DNA of 64,000 bases, from contig JAIDFQ010000004.1 of the NCBI GenBank assembly GCA_029054245.1, positions 62,001-126,000 on the forward strand, read 5' to 3'. The notes under the pieces were generated by a model. That model worked only from the letters and a program-made list of their open reading frames with translations, did no database searches and was not told where the DNA came from. Source of the DNA: Lachnospiraceae bacterium (GTDB lineage Bacteria; Bacillota; Clostridia; Lachnospirales; Lachnospiraceae). A program made the translations under genes and the position numbers. Numbering within the stretch: position 1 is the stretch's first letter; every line of letters starts with the position of its first letter. Below are positions 1 to 9,771 of this stretch, piece by piece.

Positions 1-316
1 TTTTCATCCACTTTTCCGCCGCAGACATTACAGAACATACTTCCATAAGGTATAACGGATCCGCAATTTTCACACATCATCTGTCCTTCCAGACGAAGTT
101 TGTTCTGGTAGAAACTCTTTCTGTTCATACTCAGTTTATTGATCAAATCTATCTGCGTAAAATACTTTTCCTCAATATCTGCGTTATTTTTATTGTCCTC
201 ATAGAACATCTGCCCCAACTGGAAAATCTTCTGCTGCAGTTCTCCCTCTACCTGCGCTATATTTTCCATCACTCTGTCCATTTCAGTGGGTGTCTTTGTG
301 TTATTCAAGAATTTCA
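1..316 (-). CDS. Zinc-ribbon domain protein, C-terminal part cut by the window edge
   Basis: Reverse-strand translation MKFLNNTKTPTEMDRVMENIAQ...MMCENCGSVIPYGSMFCNVCGGKVDEK with CxxC...CxxC zinc ribbon; runs off position 1. Confidence 0.7.
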
Positions 317-507
317 TTTCTCTGCCTCCCTGCTCTTCTTATTGTACAATTTGCACTTAATATTCATTCTACCATAAAAAACGCTAAATCGACAATATTC
401 TTTAATACTTTCTTGTAAATTTTTAGGAAAATTAAAAAAAGGAAATGTGGTTGTGCCATTTTGCATGATTTTTTCAACATCTACATATAATAGGACCGGT
501 GATATTT

Positions 508-1053
508 ATGAATGAATTAAAAAAAGAAATGATAAAAGGAATCCTTTTTGTTTCAATCGTTGGCACACTTTGCCACTTTGTCTACGAATGGTCCGGCAAA
601 AACCCCATTGCAGGACTTTTCTTTCCTGTTAATGAATCCACTTGGGAGCACATGAAGCTGCTCTTTTTCCCCATGCTTCTCTATGCTCTTTATATGTATA
701 AAAAACAACGGATGCCACGCTACGCGAGCCATCCTTATGTTAAATTAAAGGATGCATATCCCTGCATCCTTTCAGCACTTTTATATGGTATATTGACGGG
801 CACATTTCTGATACCCGTATTATTTTATACTTACAAGGGCATTCTGGGGCGCGATTACATTGCGCTTGATATTGCTGTGTTCCTTGGAAGTGTGATCCTG
901 GCATTTTGGACCGTATACAAATTCACCTTATCCTGTAAATCAAACGCTCTGCTCCCACTTCTCAAGGCAGCCGTCTTTGCCCTGGCAGTATGCTTTCTGG
1001 TTTTTACTTATTATCCGCCTGCTATTGGTCTTTTTGCTGTTCCTGGCAAATAG
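508..1053 (+). CDS. DUF6512-like multi-pass membrane protein
   Basis: ORF 499..1053 with several hydrophobic segments; start MNELKKEM preferred; carries an in-frame copy of a palindromic repeat at ~704-742. Confidence 0.6.
   Translation: MNELKKEMIKGILFVSIVGTLCHFVYEWSGKNPIAGLFFPVNESTWEHMKLLFFPMLLYALYMYKKQRMPRYASHPYVKLKDAYPCILSALLYGILTGTFLIPVLFYTYKGILGRDYIALDIAVFLGSVILAFWTVYKFTLSCKSNALLPLLKAAVFALAVCFLVFTYYPPAIGLFAVPGK
704..742. repeat. REP-like palindromic repeat copy inside a CDS
   Basis: acaacggatgccacgctacgcgagccatccttatgtt nearly matches the repeat units at 42297-42410. Confidence 0.75.
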
Positions 1054-1061
1054 CAGCACGA

Positions 1062-1745
1062 CTATTCGCTTTCACCGCCTGCCGGGTTCTTCAGGCTTTC
1101 TACCGTATGCTTAAAATTCTCATCCACCATTTGCATAAGTTTAATATGGAAATCTATTTTGAGCAGCTTTTCATCTACATCTAAATAATCTGTTCCATTT
1201 TCTTCAAATGCATTCATTAACTCGGCAACATTTTTTACATTATCATATAATCCTTTAATTTCAGAAATGACAGGCAACATACTCGCTGGCAGATCAGCCA
1301 AATTACTGAGCAGCATTTTAATAATTTTTTCCCAATCTTTAAAATCGCGGCTGACAGCCTGCATAAAGCTTCCAATCGAAAGATTTAACGCGCTGTCACC
1401 CAAATCATCTAATGCACATAATGCCTCGTATGTACTCTTGACATTCTCAAATAGAACAGACGCCATCTTTTTATCTTCTATTTCATCAACTGCTTTTAAA
1501 GACTCATGGAGATAATTGCTGGTTCTTTCTCTGTCATCCTTTATCACCGCAAGATGCAGCTGTAAGTACTCTGCAAATGTCACCGATAGATTAACATAGG
1601 CGGCAAGTTCTTCATTCAACAATTTGAAAAGAGTCGCAGACTTCACCTTGTCTCTCTGCCTTAATAAATCCTCGTAAATTTTGTTTGTTGCTTCCATCTT
1701 CGATCTAAAATCTTCCATCATTTCATTTTGATCTTTCGTACCCAT
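1062..1745 (-). CDS. Hypothetical helical cytoplasmic protein
   Basis: ORF 1062..1811; likely start MGTKDQNEMMEDF. Confidence 0.6.
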   Translation of the reverse strand: MGTKDQNEMMEDFRSKMEATNKIYEDLLRQRDKVKSATLFKLLNEELAAYVNLSVTFAEYLQLHLAVIKDDRERTSNYLHESLKAVDEIEDKKMASVLFENVKSTYEALCALDDLGDSALNLSIGSFMQAVSRDFKDWEKIIKMLLSNLADLPASMLPVISEIKGLYDNVKNVAELMNAFEENGTDYLDVDEKLLKIDFHIKLMQMVDENFKHTVESLKNPAGGESE

Positions 1746-1837
1746 GTTTTCCCCTTTCACATATACTTGTCTTCTGAACACAAATAAGATACTTATAATT
1801 TGTCTTATCATTCGTACTCGTTGTTAGAAACAAAATA

Positions 1838-1862
1838 GCTGTAAACCCTTTCGGTTTACAGC
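1838..1862 (-). terminator. Intrinsic terminator downstream of tRNA-Gly
   Basis: gctgtaaacc-ctttc-ggtttacagc stem followed on the - strand by TATTTTG. Confidence 0.65.
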
Positions 1863-1875
1863 CATTTCCTCATAC

Positions 1876-1946
1876 AGCAGATGACGGGAATCGAACCCGC
1901 CTCCTCAGCTTGGGAAGCTGATATTCTACCGATGAACTACATCTGC
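1876..1946 (-). tRNA. tRNA-Gly (anticodon CCC)
   Basis: Reverse strand GCAGATGTAGTTCATCGGTAGAATATCAGCTTCCCAAGCTGAGGAGGCGGGTTCGATTCCCGTCATCTGC; acceptor, anticodon (TTCCCAA loop) and T-arm (GGTTCGATTCC) visible. Confidence 0.93.
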
Positions 1947-2018
1947 AGTAAAATTAGTATACCACAAGATAATTTTTCAATCAAGAAAAAAGTGGATTAA
2001 AATACCTTCCCTAGTAAC

Positions 2019-2368
2019 AGTTCATCCCACAGGGGCGGTGCAGCAGGGGCGGCATAACACCGACAGAAAAGAACCGCTGCCGCTGCCATCACGCACTATC
2101 GTTTCAAGGCTCTGGCGAAAAATCGGCAATTTCACTTACAGAATGGTGAGGTATCAGGGGAATCCGGCATGGATGCCGGATTAGGAGCCATGCGGCATGG
2201 ATGCCGCCGGGCTTCGACCCGTCCGCCTTGAGATACCTATATCCAATTCTGTTAGTGAAATCCGATTTGTAGACGAGACTTGAAACGATAGTGCGTGATG
2301 GCAGCGGCAGCGGTTCTTTTCTGTCGGTGTCATGCCGTCCCTGCTGCACCGCTCCTGTGGGATGAACT
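2019..2368. repeat. Giant hairpin element copy 1 (90-nt arms, ~170-nt core)
   Basis: Arms 2019-2108 and 2279-2368 are reverse complements at 87/90 positions by eye; core shared with copies at ~59.6-59.9 kb and 60.2-60.6 kb. Confidence 0.92.
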
Positions 2369-2378
2369 ATTATCTTCT

Positions 2379-3485
2379 CTATTCTTTACGCGCCAAATAT
2401 TCTGACTTGATATTTTCTATCAGAATATCAAAAAAAGATCGCGCCGTCTTCTGAATCCCCTTCTTCGTGGTATCGTCCAATTCTTTTGCCGCCGCCGCAA
2501 TATTCTGAAGGCATTTTTTCCAGTCCGCGCCAAACTCGAACACATTGGACGCCTCCGACGCAGATACCACCTCGTACAGCGTGTCTACAAACGCATGGGT
2601 CTCTTCTTCCGTAAGCGAAAGAATCCACTCATTTAAGGCTGCATCCCTCATGATCTTGCTGCTGGTCATATTTTTTGCCCGTACAAAGGCATCCTTTCCC
2701 ACCTTCCAGCTATATGCATTATGCTGGAGCAGTCCTATCCCCTTACTTTCCACTACTTCGTAATCACTGTGATCTTCCAGAATCATCCCTACCAGTGAAG
2801 AGCGGGGAATGAATTTCACCACTCTGTCAGCAATCGCCTGAAAATTGCCCTGCTTGCGGATTTCCGGTCTGAAGCCCGGTCCGTCATTGTTGAACACCTT
2901 AAGCAGCTTTTCTCGCGTCCGTTCTGCACAGTTCATCGCCGCATAAACCGCAAGATTACCTCCCTTGGAATGTCCTCCTGCATAAAAGTCACCTGCAACA
3001 TACCCAGCCACCCTATCCATATATTCCACCGCCAGCTGCTGGGCGTGAAGGGGCTTGGAAAAAGCAAGGTTCATATCCTCCTTCCAGCCCACGATAGTCG
3101 CGTCGGTCCCTCTGTAAGCAATATAAATGTTCTTATCCTCCAGAACATAAGTCATGGCGGAAAACTGAGTCTCCTCGTCTTCGTTGATGATATTAACATA
3201 ATAGTTCATCTTAAGGGATCCAAACCTGACCGACTGGGCTGCCGCTGCAAAAAGCTCCTTATTATCCTCTCTATACCAGTAATCCTCTAAAATCCTGTCT
3301 CTGTCTGGATGATCATAAATACTCTGAATACTTACCGGCGTATTTCTCTTTTCGATGCCGGGCACAAATGGCTCATAATGCAGATACACAAGCTGGCATA
3401 AAACCAGACTATCCACCTCATTTAACGGTTTCTCCGAAAATGTATACTGCCCACATTTTTTTACATAATCTATGATATTCGCCAT
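2379..3485 (-). CDS. DUF2974 (Mbeg1-like) alpha/beta-hydrolase fold protein
   Basis: GGHSKGGNLAVYAA lipase-type nucleophile elbow; start MANIIDYVKKCG. Confidence 0.8.
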   Translation of the reverse strand: MANIIDYVKKCGQYTFSEKPLNEVDSLVLCQLVYLHYEPFVPGIEKRNTPVSIQSIYDHPDRDRILEDYWYREDNKELFAAAAQSVRFGSLKMNYYVNIINEDEETQFSAMTYVLEDKNIYIAYRGTDATIVGWKEDMNLAFSKPLHAQQLAVEYMDRVAGYVAGDFYAGGHSKGGNLAVYAAMNCAERTREKLLKVFNNDGPGFRPEIRKQGNFQAIADRVVKFIPRSSLVGMILEDHSDYEVVESKGIGLLQHNAYSWKVGKDAFVRAKNMTSSKIMRDAALNEWILSLTEEETHAFVDTLYEVVSASEASNVFEFGADWKKCLQNIAAAAKELDDTTKKGIQKTARSFFDILIENIKSEYLARKE

Positions 3486-3525
3486 TATCATTGTCGCCTT
3501 TCTTAAAAATACATGGTTATCACAA

Positions 3526-4653
3526 TCAATATAATATTCCATCATAATATTGTAAAAGCAATTTCACCACCCGGCTATAGCTGACTGTGCCGTCTGCTAC
3601 ACCGTTTAAAGTAAGCGTCGTATCTAAAAAAGTATCTGCCGCCTGCTTTACCGTCTCTGTGCTTAAGACTGCCTTTTTTTCCACCTGCTCCCATGCCTCA
3701 TTTGTAAGAAACATTTTGTCAACAGCTACCTGCTGGGAAATCTGGGGGTGTTCAAGATAAATTTCTGGATCTTCGTCTATCGCCTTTATGAAATCCCTGT
3801 CAAGATAACCAATCACACTTAGGTAAGCGCTGTAGCGAAACATCGGATCTTCTGCATCCACGCAGGCAAGATAACCGATAAAATTTGCCTCATCCTCTAA
3901 AATAAAGCCTTTCAGATGGGATAGTTCATGACACATAGTCACTGGCATATTGGTTACATACATCTGCCGATTGTAGTTTGCTTCCATCGAAAAAGGAAAG
4001 TAGTAGCCCATAATATACTGCTGGCTGTAAAACTCCGACAGGAACAGCTTTTTGGGTTCAGGATAATACCCCTTTAGATTTTCAAACCGATCTCCCAGCC
4101 TCTGCATCTGCCTTACCGCCTCTTTTTCCATATCTTTCTGATAAAGCAGGTAGCCTTGCGCATCCCGCCCAAAAGTAGGTGCAAGCTCATTTGCCTGCAC
4201 TACCACATAATCCCGAAGCGCAGCAATTTCTTTGACACCGTATTCCCTATCCCGGCTGCCGCCGATTTCAAACCTTTCATTGATTGGAGATGCCTGATAC
4301 AAAAGGAAACAGTTGAGCGTCATTATGATACAGACAATACCGAACACCCAGTAAATAAAAAATGCATATCTTTTATATGCCCGCTTCCAGCCTTCTAAAA
4401 GCCTCCGCCTCATAACAATCAAAAGAATGCCTCCCACTGCCAATGCAAACACCAACAGCACAGCCAGATACAGCATCCATTCTCCTACGGAAAAGGGAAA
4501 AAATCCCGTTATCCTCCCATACGTCTCCACCCAGACGGGGAAAACATGGTTTACATAAAAATTACTAAATCCCTTCCACATTCTGCCTATGATATTTAAG
4601 AGCACAGAAAACAGGATCATAACGGCCGGTGCCCAGCGTTTCCATTTTTTCAT
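3526..4653 (-). CDS. DUF3810 family membrane protein with HExxH motif
   Basis: Three N-terminal hydrophobic segments and VTMCHELSHLKGF. Confidence 0.8.
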   Translation of the reverse strand: MKKWKRWAPAVMILFSVLLNIIGRMWKGFSNFYVNHVFPVWVETYGRITGFFPFSVGEWMLYLAVLLVFALAVGGILLIVMRRRLLEGWKRAYKRYAFFIYWVFGIVCIIMTLNCFLLYQASPINERFEIGGSRDREYGVKEIAALRDYVVVQANELAPTFGRDAQGYLLYQKDMEKEAVRQMQRLGDRFENLKGYYPEPKKLFLSEFYSQQYIMGYYFPFSMEANYNRQMYVTNMPVTMCHELSHLKGFILEDEANFIGYLACVDAEDPMFRYSAYLSVIGYLDRDFIKAIDEDPEIYLEHPQISQQVAVDKMFLTNEAWEQVEKKAVLSTETVKQAADTFLDTTLTLNGVADGTVSYSRVVKLLLQYYDGILY

Positions 4654-4751
4654 TCCGATACCTCTTTTGTCAGAAAGCATTCATATCCTTTCTTCCGAAA
4701 TACTATATTAATAGTAAGACATCCTAAGGCTGAGCGCCTGGTCAGGAACTT

Positions 4752-6068
4752 ATGCAATCTATTCTTACATTTATTCAATCCATCAATCAGTTTTTGTGGA
4801 GTGGTCCACTTTTATTCCTGCTGATGGGAACGCATCTATATTTTACCATGAAACTGCATTTCCCGCAGAAAAATATTTTAAAAGCAATCAAGCTTTCCGT
4901 AACCCCTGCCAGCAATAAGGAAGGAAATAACCTCTCCGTCTTTGCAACCCTCTCTACCACTCTGGCAGCCACCTTGGGCACCGGCAATATCATAGGCGTC
5001 TCCACGGCAGTCGCCCTAGGTGGTCCGGGCGCCATCTTCTGGTGCTGGATCACCGGCATTCTGGGGATGGCAACCGCATATTCCGAATGTTTCTTAAGCG
5101 TCCGCTTCCGAAGCCGCGCCAAAGACGGTACTTACCAAGGAGGACCTATGTATGTCTGGGAAAATGGTTTACATAACAAATCCGTAGGGAAATTCTACGG
5201 TCTCCTTACACTGATTGCCGCTTTCGGCGTGGGGTGTACTACCCAGTCCAATTCCATCACCCAGACGACCTCTCTAAGCTTTGGCCTAAACCCACATATT
5301 GCCGGATTTCTTGCCGCCTTTACCGCAGGTCTGGTCATTGTAGGCGGAATCCGCTCCATCGGCAACGTATGCGTGAAAATCGTTCCTTTTCTGGGTATCC
5401 TTTACACGATAAGCTGCATCTTGCTTCTTATCATAAACCGGGAAGCCTTCCTGCCCGCCATCCGCCTGATCTTAACCCACGCCCTTGCCCCCCGGGCTGC
5501 TATTGGCGGCGCCGCCGGCTCCTCCCTGATCATCACCGCACGCTACGGCATTGCCAGAGGACTCTTCACCAACGAGGCTGGCATAGGAACCGCCGCCATT
5601 GCCGCTGCCGCATCGGAAACTGACAATCCCGCCCATCAGGCGTACGTATCCATGACAGCCGTCTTCTGGGACACCGTAGTCATGTGCCTTTTAAGCGGTC
5701 TTGTCATCGTCACCAACATGATTCTGCACCCCGAATCCGCCGCCGGTGTCAATGAAGCCGGACTTACTGATGCCGCCTTTTCCTACCTGCCGCTATTTGG
5801 AAACGTCTTCCTGTCCATATGCCTGATTGCTTTCGCCATCACCACCCTGATTGGATGGTCCTACTTGGGAGAACAGGCTTACCGCTATCTGACCCAAAAT
5901 AAAGCCATCTCTTTTTACAAAGTTGCTTACATTGTTATGATTTACGTAGGCGCCGTCCTGCCTTTAAACCTGGTCTGGGAATGTACCGACTTGATCAACG
6001 CCTGCATGATTATTCCCAACGTAGCGGCTCTTTTTCTCCTGCAAAAATACCTGCATTCCAGAATCTAG
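4752..6068 (+). CDS. Alanine/glycine:cation symporter (AGCS) family
   Basis: ATLGTGNIIGVSTAVALGGPGAIFWCW and FTNEAGIGTAAIAAAASETDNP. Confidence 0.93.
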   Translation: MQSILTFIQSINQFLWSGPLLFLLMGTHLYFTMKLHFPQKNILKAIKLSVTPASNKEGNNLSVFATLSTTLAATLGTGNIIGVSTAVALGGPGAIFWCWITGILGMATAYSECFLSVRFRSRAKDGTYQGGPMYVWENGLHNKSVGKFYGLLTLIAAFGVGCTTQSNSITQTTSLSFGLNPHIAGFLAAFTAGLVIVGGIRSIGNVCVKIVPFLGILYTISCILLLIINREAFLPAIRLILTHALAPRAAIGGAAGSSLIITARYGIARGLFTNEAGIGTAAIAAAASETDNPAHQAYVSMTAVFWDTVVMCLLSGLVIVTNMILHPESAAGVNEAGLTDAAFSYLPLFGNVFLSICLIAFAITTLIGWSYLGEQAYRYLTQNKAISFYKVAYIVMIYVGAVLPLNLVWECTDLINACMIIPNVAALFLLQKYLHSRI

Positions 6069-6131
6069 TGACTTGCATATTTTTCTTTATATCATTATAA
6101 TACTGGATAATATGCTTCATAGGAGGATGTA

Positions 6132-7427
6132 ATGAAAAAGAAATATGTGGGATATATCTTCCCCTCCATGCTTTCCTTCCTGCTCACAGGAATTTATTCT
6201 ATCGTAGATGGTATCTTCGTCGGCAGAGCCATGGGCGACCCAGGCCTTGCCGCTATCAATATTGCATGGCCCTTAGTTGCCCTGATTATATCCCTTGGCA
6301 CAGGCATCGGCATGGGCGGCGCCGTGACCATTTCCATAAATGCAGGCGCCGGGAATACCAAGAAAGCGCAAAAAGCGGAAGGAAATACGCTCCTCCTTCT
6401 TCTTATTGGCGCACTTTTCCTAATCCTCTTCCTTTACCTGTGCGGCAGCCCGCTTTTAAAGCTGCTGGGTGCAAAAGGCGCCTTGCTTCCTCTTGCTGAA
6501 ACCTACTTAAAATATATCCTGCTTGGCGGTGTCGTTCAAGTATTTGCCTCCGGCATGGTTCCCCTTATGCGCAATCACGGCGCTTCCTTTTATGCTATGT
6601 GCTCCATGGCATTTGGATGCATTTCAAACATTCTTCTGGATTATTTCTTTGTCATCGTCTTAAGCCTTGGACTTAAGGGTGCAGCTCTTGCCACCGTGCT
6701 TGGACAAGTTTTAACATTGATCTTCTGTATTGCTTTTTATGCAAGAAAAAAGAACCGCATCTCCTTTTTAAGTCTACATCCTGAAAAAGCAACGGTTCTG
6801 TCTATCCTTCGTGTGGCGGCTTCTCCTTTTGGGCTTACCTATCTGCCTTCCGTCACCATCATCCTGATGAACCTTCAGGCGTTAAAATATGGAGGGGAAG
6901 AAGCGGTAAGCGCTTACGCTGTGCTTGCCTATATTATTTCTTTTATGGAACTTCTGGTACAGGGAATCGGCGACGGGAGCCAGCCCCTGCTCTCCTTAAG
7001 CGAGGGAAAGGGCGACAAAACTGCCCTAAAGACCTACGCCCGTTGGACCTTCCTGCTTGGCATCAGCTTTGGCACTGCCGGTGCCCTGCTTTTTGTACTG
7101 GCGCGGGATCTCATCCCCGTCTTCTACGGCACCTCTCCTGAAGCTGCCGCTTATATCATTTATGCAGCGCCTTTCTTTGCCCTGGTCATGGCATTTTACG
7201 GACTTACCAAGCCTGCGGTTTCTTACTTTTATGCTACCCACAAGGTGGCACTCTCCAGCCTTTTAGTGTATGGAGAAATCCTGCTGACTGTGGTATTCAT
7301 CTTCCTGCTGCCGCTGCTTTGCGGGCTTAACGGCGTGTGGTATACCATTCCTGCCGTTCAGATTGTGCTTGGAATATGCAGCGTGTTCTTCCTGCGCCGG
7401 AAGGAAACACGCAATATATCCGCCTGA
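6132..7427 (+). CDS. MATE family efflux transporter
   Basis: SIVDGIFVGRAMGDPGLAAINIAWPL, twelve-TM-like profile. Confidence 0.92.
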   Translation: MKKKYVGYIFPSMLSFLLTGIYSIVDGIFVGRAMGDPGLAAINIAWPLVALIISLGTGIGMGGAVTISINAGAGNTKKAQKAEGNTLLLLLIGALFLILFLYLCGSPLLKLLGAKGALLPLAETYLKYILLGGVVQVFASGMVPLMRNHGASFYAMCSMAFGCISNILLDYFFVIVLSLGLKGAALATVLGQVLTLIFCIAFYARKKNRISFLSLHPEKATVLSILRVAASPFGLTYLPSVTIILMNLQALKYGGEEAVSAYAVLAYIISFMELLVQGIGDGSQPLLSLSEGKGDKTALKTYARWTFLLGISFGTAGALLFVLARDLIPVFYGTSPEAAAYIIYAAPFFALVMAFYGLTKPAVSYFYATHKVALSSLLVYGEILLTVVFIFLLPLLCGLNGVWYTIPAVQIVLGICSVFFLRRKETRNISA

Positions 7428-7440
7428 CCTTCCATCGCAC

Positions 7441-8445
7441 TCATTCACTGGATTTGTACACGTATCCACCCGACTCGTTGTTTGCAGGAATAAAAAATGC
7501 TGCATTCCGCATAAAAGGGCACCGCGCAAACAGGTTATCAACAGCGCATTCATAATCCGCAATGGTTTTTGCCTTGCGGATTTTCTTTAAACACTTTTCA
7601 CGATTATCAAACAAAAACTGAAAATAATTCCACAACTCTTTCATTTTAAACAACGTGTTTTTATCTCCTGACATGATTTGCGCATAATCATGAAAAACTC
7701 TGTCGTGAAAAACCTTTAGTTCTTCTTTATCAATTGATTTTCCCATTATGATTTCCGAAAGCAGCCCCGGATTCGTTAAAAGTCCTCTGCCAAGCATGAT
7801 CCGCTCAAGCTTTGGGAAGCGTGCTGTAATCGTCTGAAAATCCTGCAGAGTAAAAATATCTCCGTTGTAGCATACTGGTGCCCTGCTCTTTTCCATCGCT
7901 GATGCAAATACATCAAGATCGGGATGGTTCTTATAAAAGTCTTCCCGCACCCTTGGGTGCACAATCAACTCTGAAACCGGATACTGATTGTAAATATCCA
8001 GAATTTCTGCAAACTCTTCCCCATTTTCCATACCAATTCTGGTCTTTATGGAAACTTTGACCGGCGGATTGCAGAAAGCCTCCTCCAAAAATTCTTTCAA
8101 CAAATCAGTGTCTGCTAAAAGTCCGGCGCCCTTTCTCTTATGCACCACTGTCTGGTAAGGGCAGCCCATATTCAAATTCACTTCTTCATATCCCATCTCC
8201 CTAAGTCTATGAAGATAATGGTTTACCTGCTCCCCGTTGTTTCCAAGAAGCTGGGGAACGACTGTCATTCCCCGGTTATGCTCCGGGCTTAGATCTTCTA
8301 ATTCCCGGGATTTCGTAAGACCATTTTGACTCACCGCGATAAAAGGCGTGAAGTACTTGTCTATCCCACAATCAAACAACTCATGGTATGCGTTGCGGTA
8401 AAGATATCCAGTTATCCCCTCAAATGGGGCAAAATAAAATTTCAT
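7441..8445 (-). CDS. dus: tRNA-dihydrouridine synthase family protein
   Basis: APFEGITGYLYRNAYHELF, VNLNMGCPYQTVVHKRKGAGLL, ICYNGDIFT-like motifs. Confidence 0.9.
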   Translation of the reverse strand: MKFYFAPFEGITGYLYRNAYHELFDCGIDKYFTPFIAVSQNGLTKSRELEDLSPEHNRGMTVVPQLLGNNGEQVNHYLHRLREMGYEEVNLNMGCPYQTVVHKRKGAGLLADTDLLKEFLEEAFCNPPVKVSIKTRIGMENGEEFAEILDIYNQYPVSELIVHPRVREDFYKNHPDLDVFASAMEKSRAPVCYNGDIFTLQDFQTITARFPKLERIMLGRGLLTNPGLLSEIIMGKSIDKEELKVFHDRVFHDYAQIMSGDKNTLFKMKELWNYFQFLFDNREKCLKKIRKAKTIADYECAVDNLFARCPFMRNAAFFIPANNESGGYVYKSSE

Positions 8446-8454
8446 TTTCTCGCT

Positions 8455-9471
8455 TTACTCCATTTTAATACTGATTTCCCCGCTGGAAAGAAATTCTATG
8501 GTCCCATCATCATACCGAACTTTCAGATGACAAGCATCATCAATTCCTAAAACTTCAGCATATTCCCGATCCGACACCCCTTTATCCTCCGTTTTCTGAG
8601 GTTTTCCCCCCGGTGTAATGATGCGGACTCTTTTTCCCACCACAAAAGAGCGTCTGCGATACTCTTCCAGATAATCTCTTGCAGGAAATGCCTGATAGTA
8701 CGCCATAAAATGGGACAAAAACTCTACCGAAAGCCGGTTGCGCAGATTTTCCTGTGAAATATCATGCGTAAATACCGCTCCTGCTACTTCCCTTATTTCT
8801 TCAGGGAATCCTCCTGCGGGCTCATAAAGATTGATGCCAATGCCAACCACCACATATTCCAGCTTTCCCTCTTCAAGGGAGGCGGAACCTTCCGTCAAAA
8901 TGCCTGAAATCTTTTTGCCTCTTAACCAGACATCGTTTACCCATTTAATCTGTACCGATTCTCCTATAATTCCTTCAACAGCCTTTGCCGCTGCAACTGC
9001 CGTGAGCGTCGTAAGCATGGTTCCCTCTTCTGGTCCCACATCAGGGTGAAGAAGAAGACTTAAGTAAAGTCCCGTCCCCTCTGGGGAGTAAAAAGACCGC
9101 CCTCTCCTTCCTCTGCCTGCACTCTGTTCCTCCGCCAGCAATACCATATCACGTTTTTCTCCGCCTGCAACATACTGCTTTAATACATTGTTGGTGGAGT
9201 CTACCTTTTTTTCCACCTGCACTGTTAGATGAATGCCCCGCTCCTTTAGCTGCTGTTCAATAAAAGCAGCAGAAAGCACATCCGGCGCCTTCTGCAGGAT
9301 ATAGCCTTTATTGTTCACCGCCTCTATGGCATAGCCATCCTTCACAAGCCCTTTTACTGCCTTCCAGATGCTCGCCCTAGTCACTGACAGGCGGTCTGCA
9401 ATTTCCTGCCCAGAGAAAAACTCACCGCGATGGCTCTCCAATAACAACAATACCTGATCCTTTATCGTCAT
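8455..9471 (-). CDS. birA: Bifunctional biotin--[acetyl-CoA-carboxylase] ligase / biotin operon repressor
   Basis: N-terminal HTH plus GRGRRGRSFYSPEGTGLYLSLLL and IKWVNDVWLRGKKISGILTE. Confidence 0.94.
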   Translation of the reverse strand: MTIKDQVLLLLESHRGEFFSGQEIADRLSVTRASIWKAVKGLVKDGYAIEAVNNKGYILQKAPDVLSAAFIEQQLKERGIHLTVQVEKKVDSTNNVLKQYVAGGEKRDMVLLAEEQSAGRGRRGRSFYSPEGTGLYLSLLLHPDVGPEEGTMLTTLTAVAAAKAVEGIIGESVQIKWVNDVWLRGKKISGILTEGSASLEEGKLEYVVVGIGINLYEPAGGFPEEIREVAGAVFTHDISQENLRNRLSVEFLSHFMAYYQAFPARDYLEEYRRRSFVVGKRVRIITPGGKPQKTEDKGVSDREYAEVLGIDDACHLKVRYDDGTIEFLSSGEISIKME

Positions 9472-9523
9472 ACTATATCATCTCCTCTTTTGACACATCC
9501 AGTATAACGGAATCCGCAACAAA

Positions 9524-9553
9524 TGTAAACAGATCGCTCTGACTCGGTTTACT
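9524..9553. promoter_or_regulatory. BirA-like operator upstream of birA
   Basis: TGTAAAC-N16-GTTTACt imperfect inverted repeat. Confidence 0.5.
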
Positions 9554-9771
9554 TCTTTATGACAGATTAACCAACAAGGATGGGACTCCGGCGAAAGCAT
9601 CCCTTTCTCTCACAAATAATTTCTGATACCATGCAGCCAGATTTTCATTGTCAGTTTGTGCGGCAGCAGTTTTACATTCAAATGAAGGCACTTTGCGTAC
9701 AAAGAACAGATGGACATATCTTATTTATCAATCTGACAGACAAAGGTAATATGACAAATGCTTCAAATTCT

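Noticed and set aside
2104-2349. ORF MQQGRHDTDRKEPLPLPSRT... as a protein
   Set aside because: Lies entirely within the hairpin element. Composition follows the inverted repeat, so it is likely spurious.
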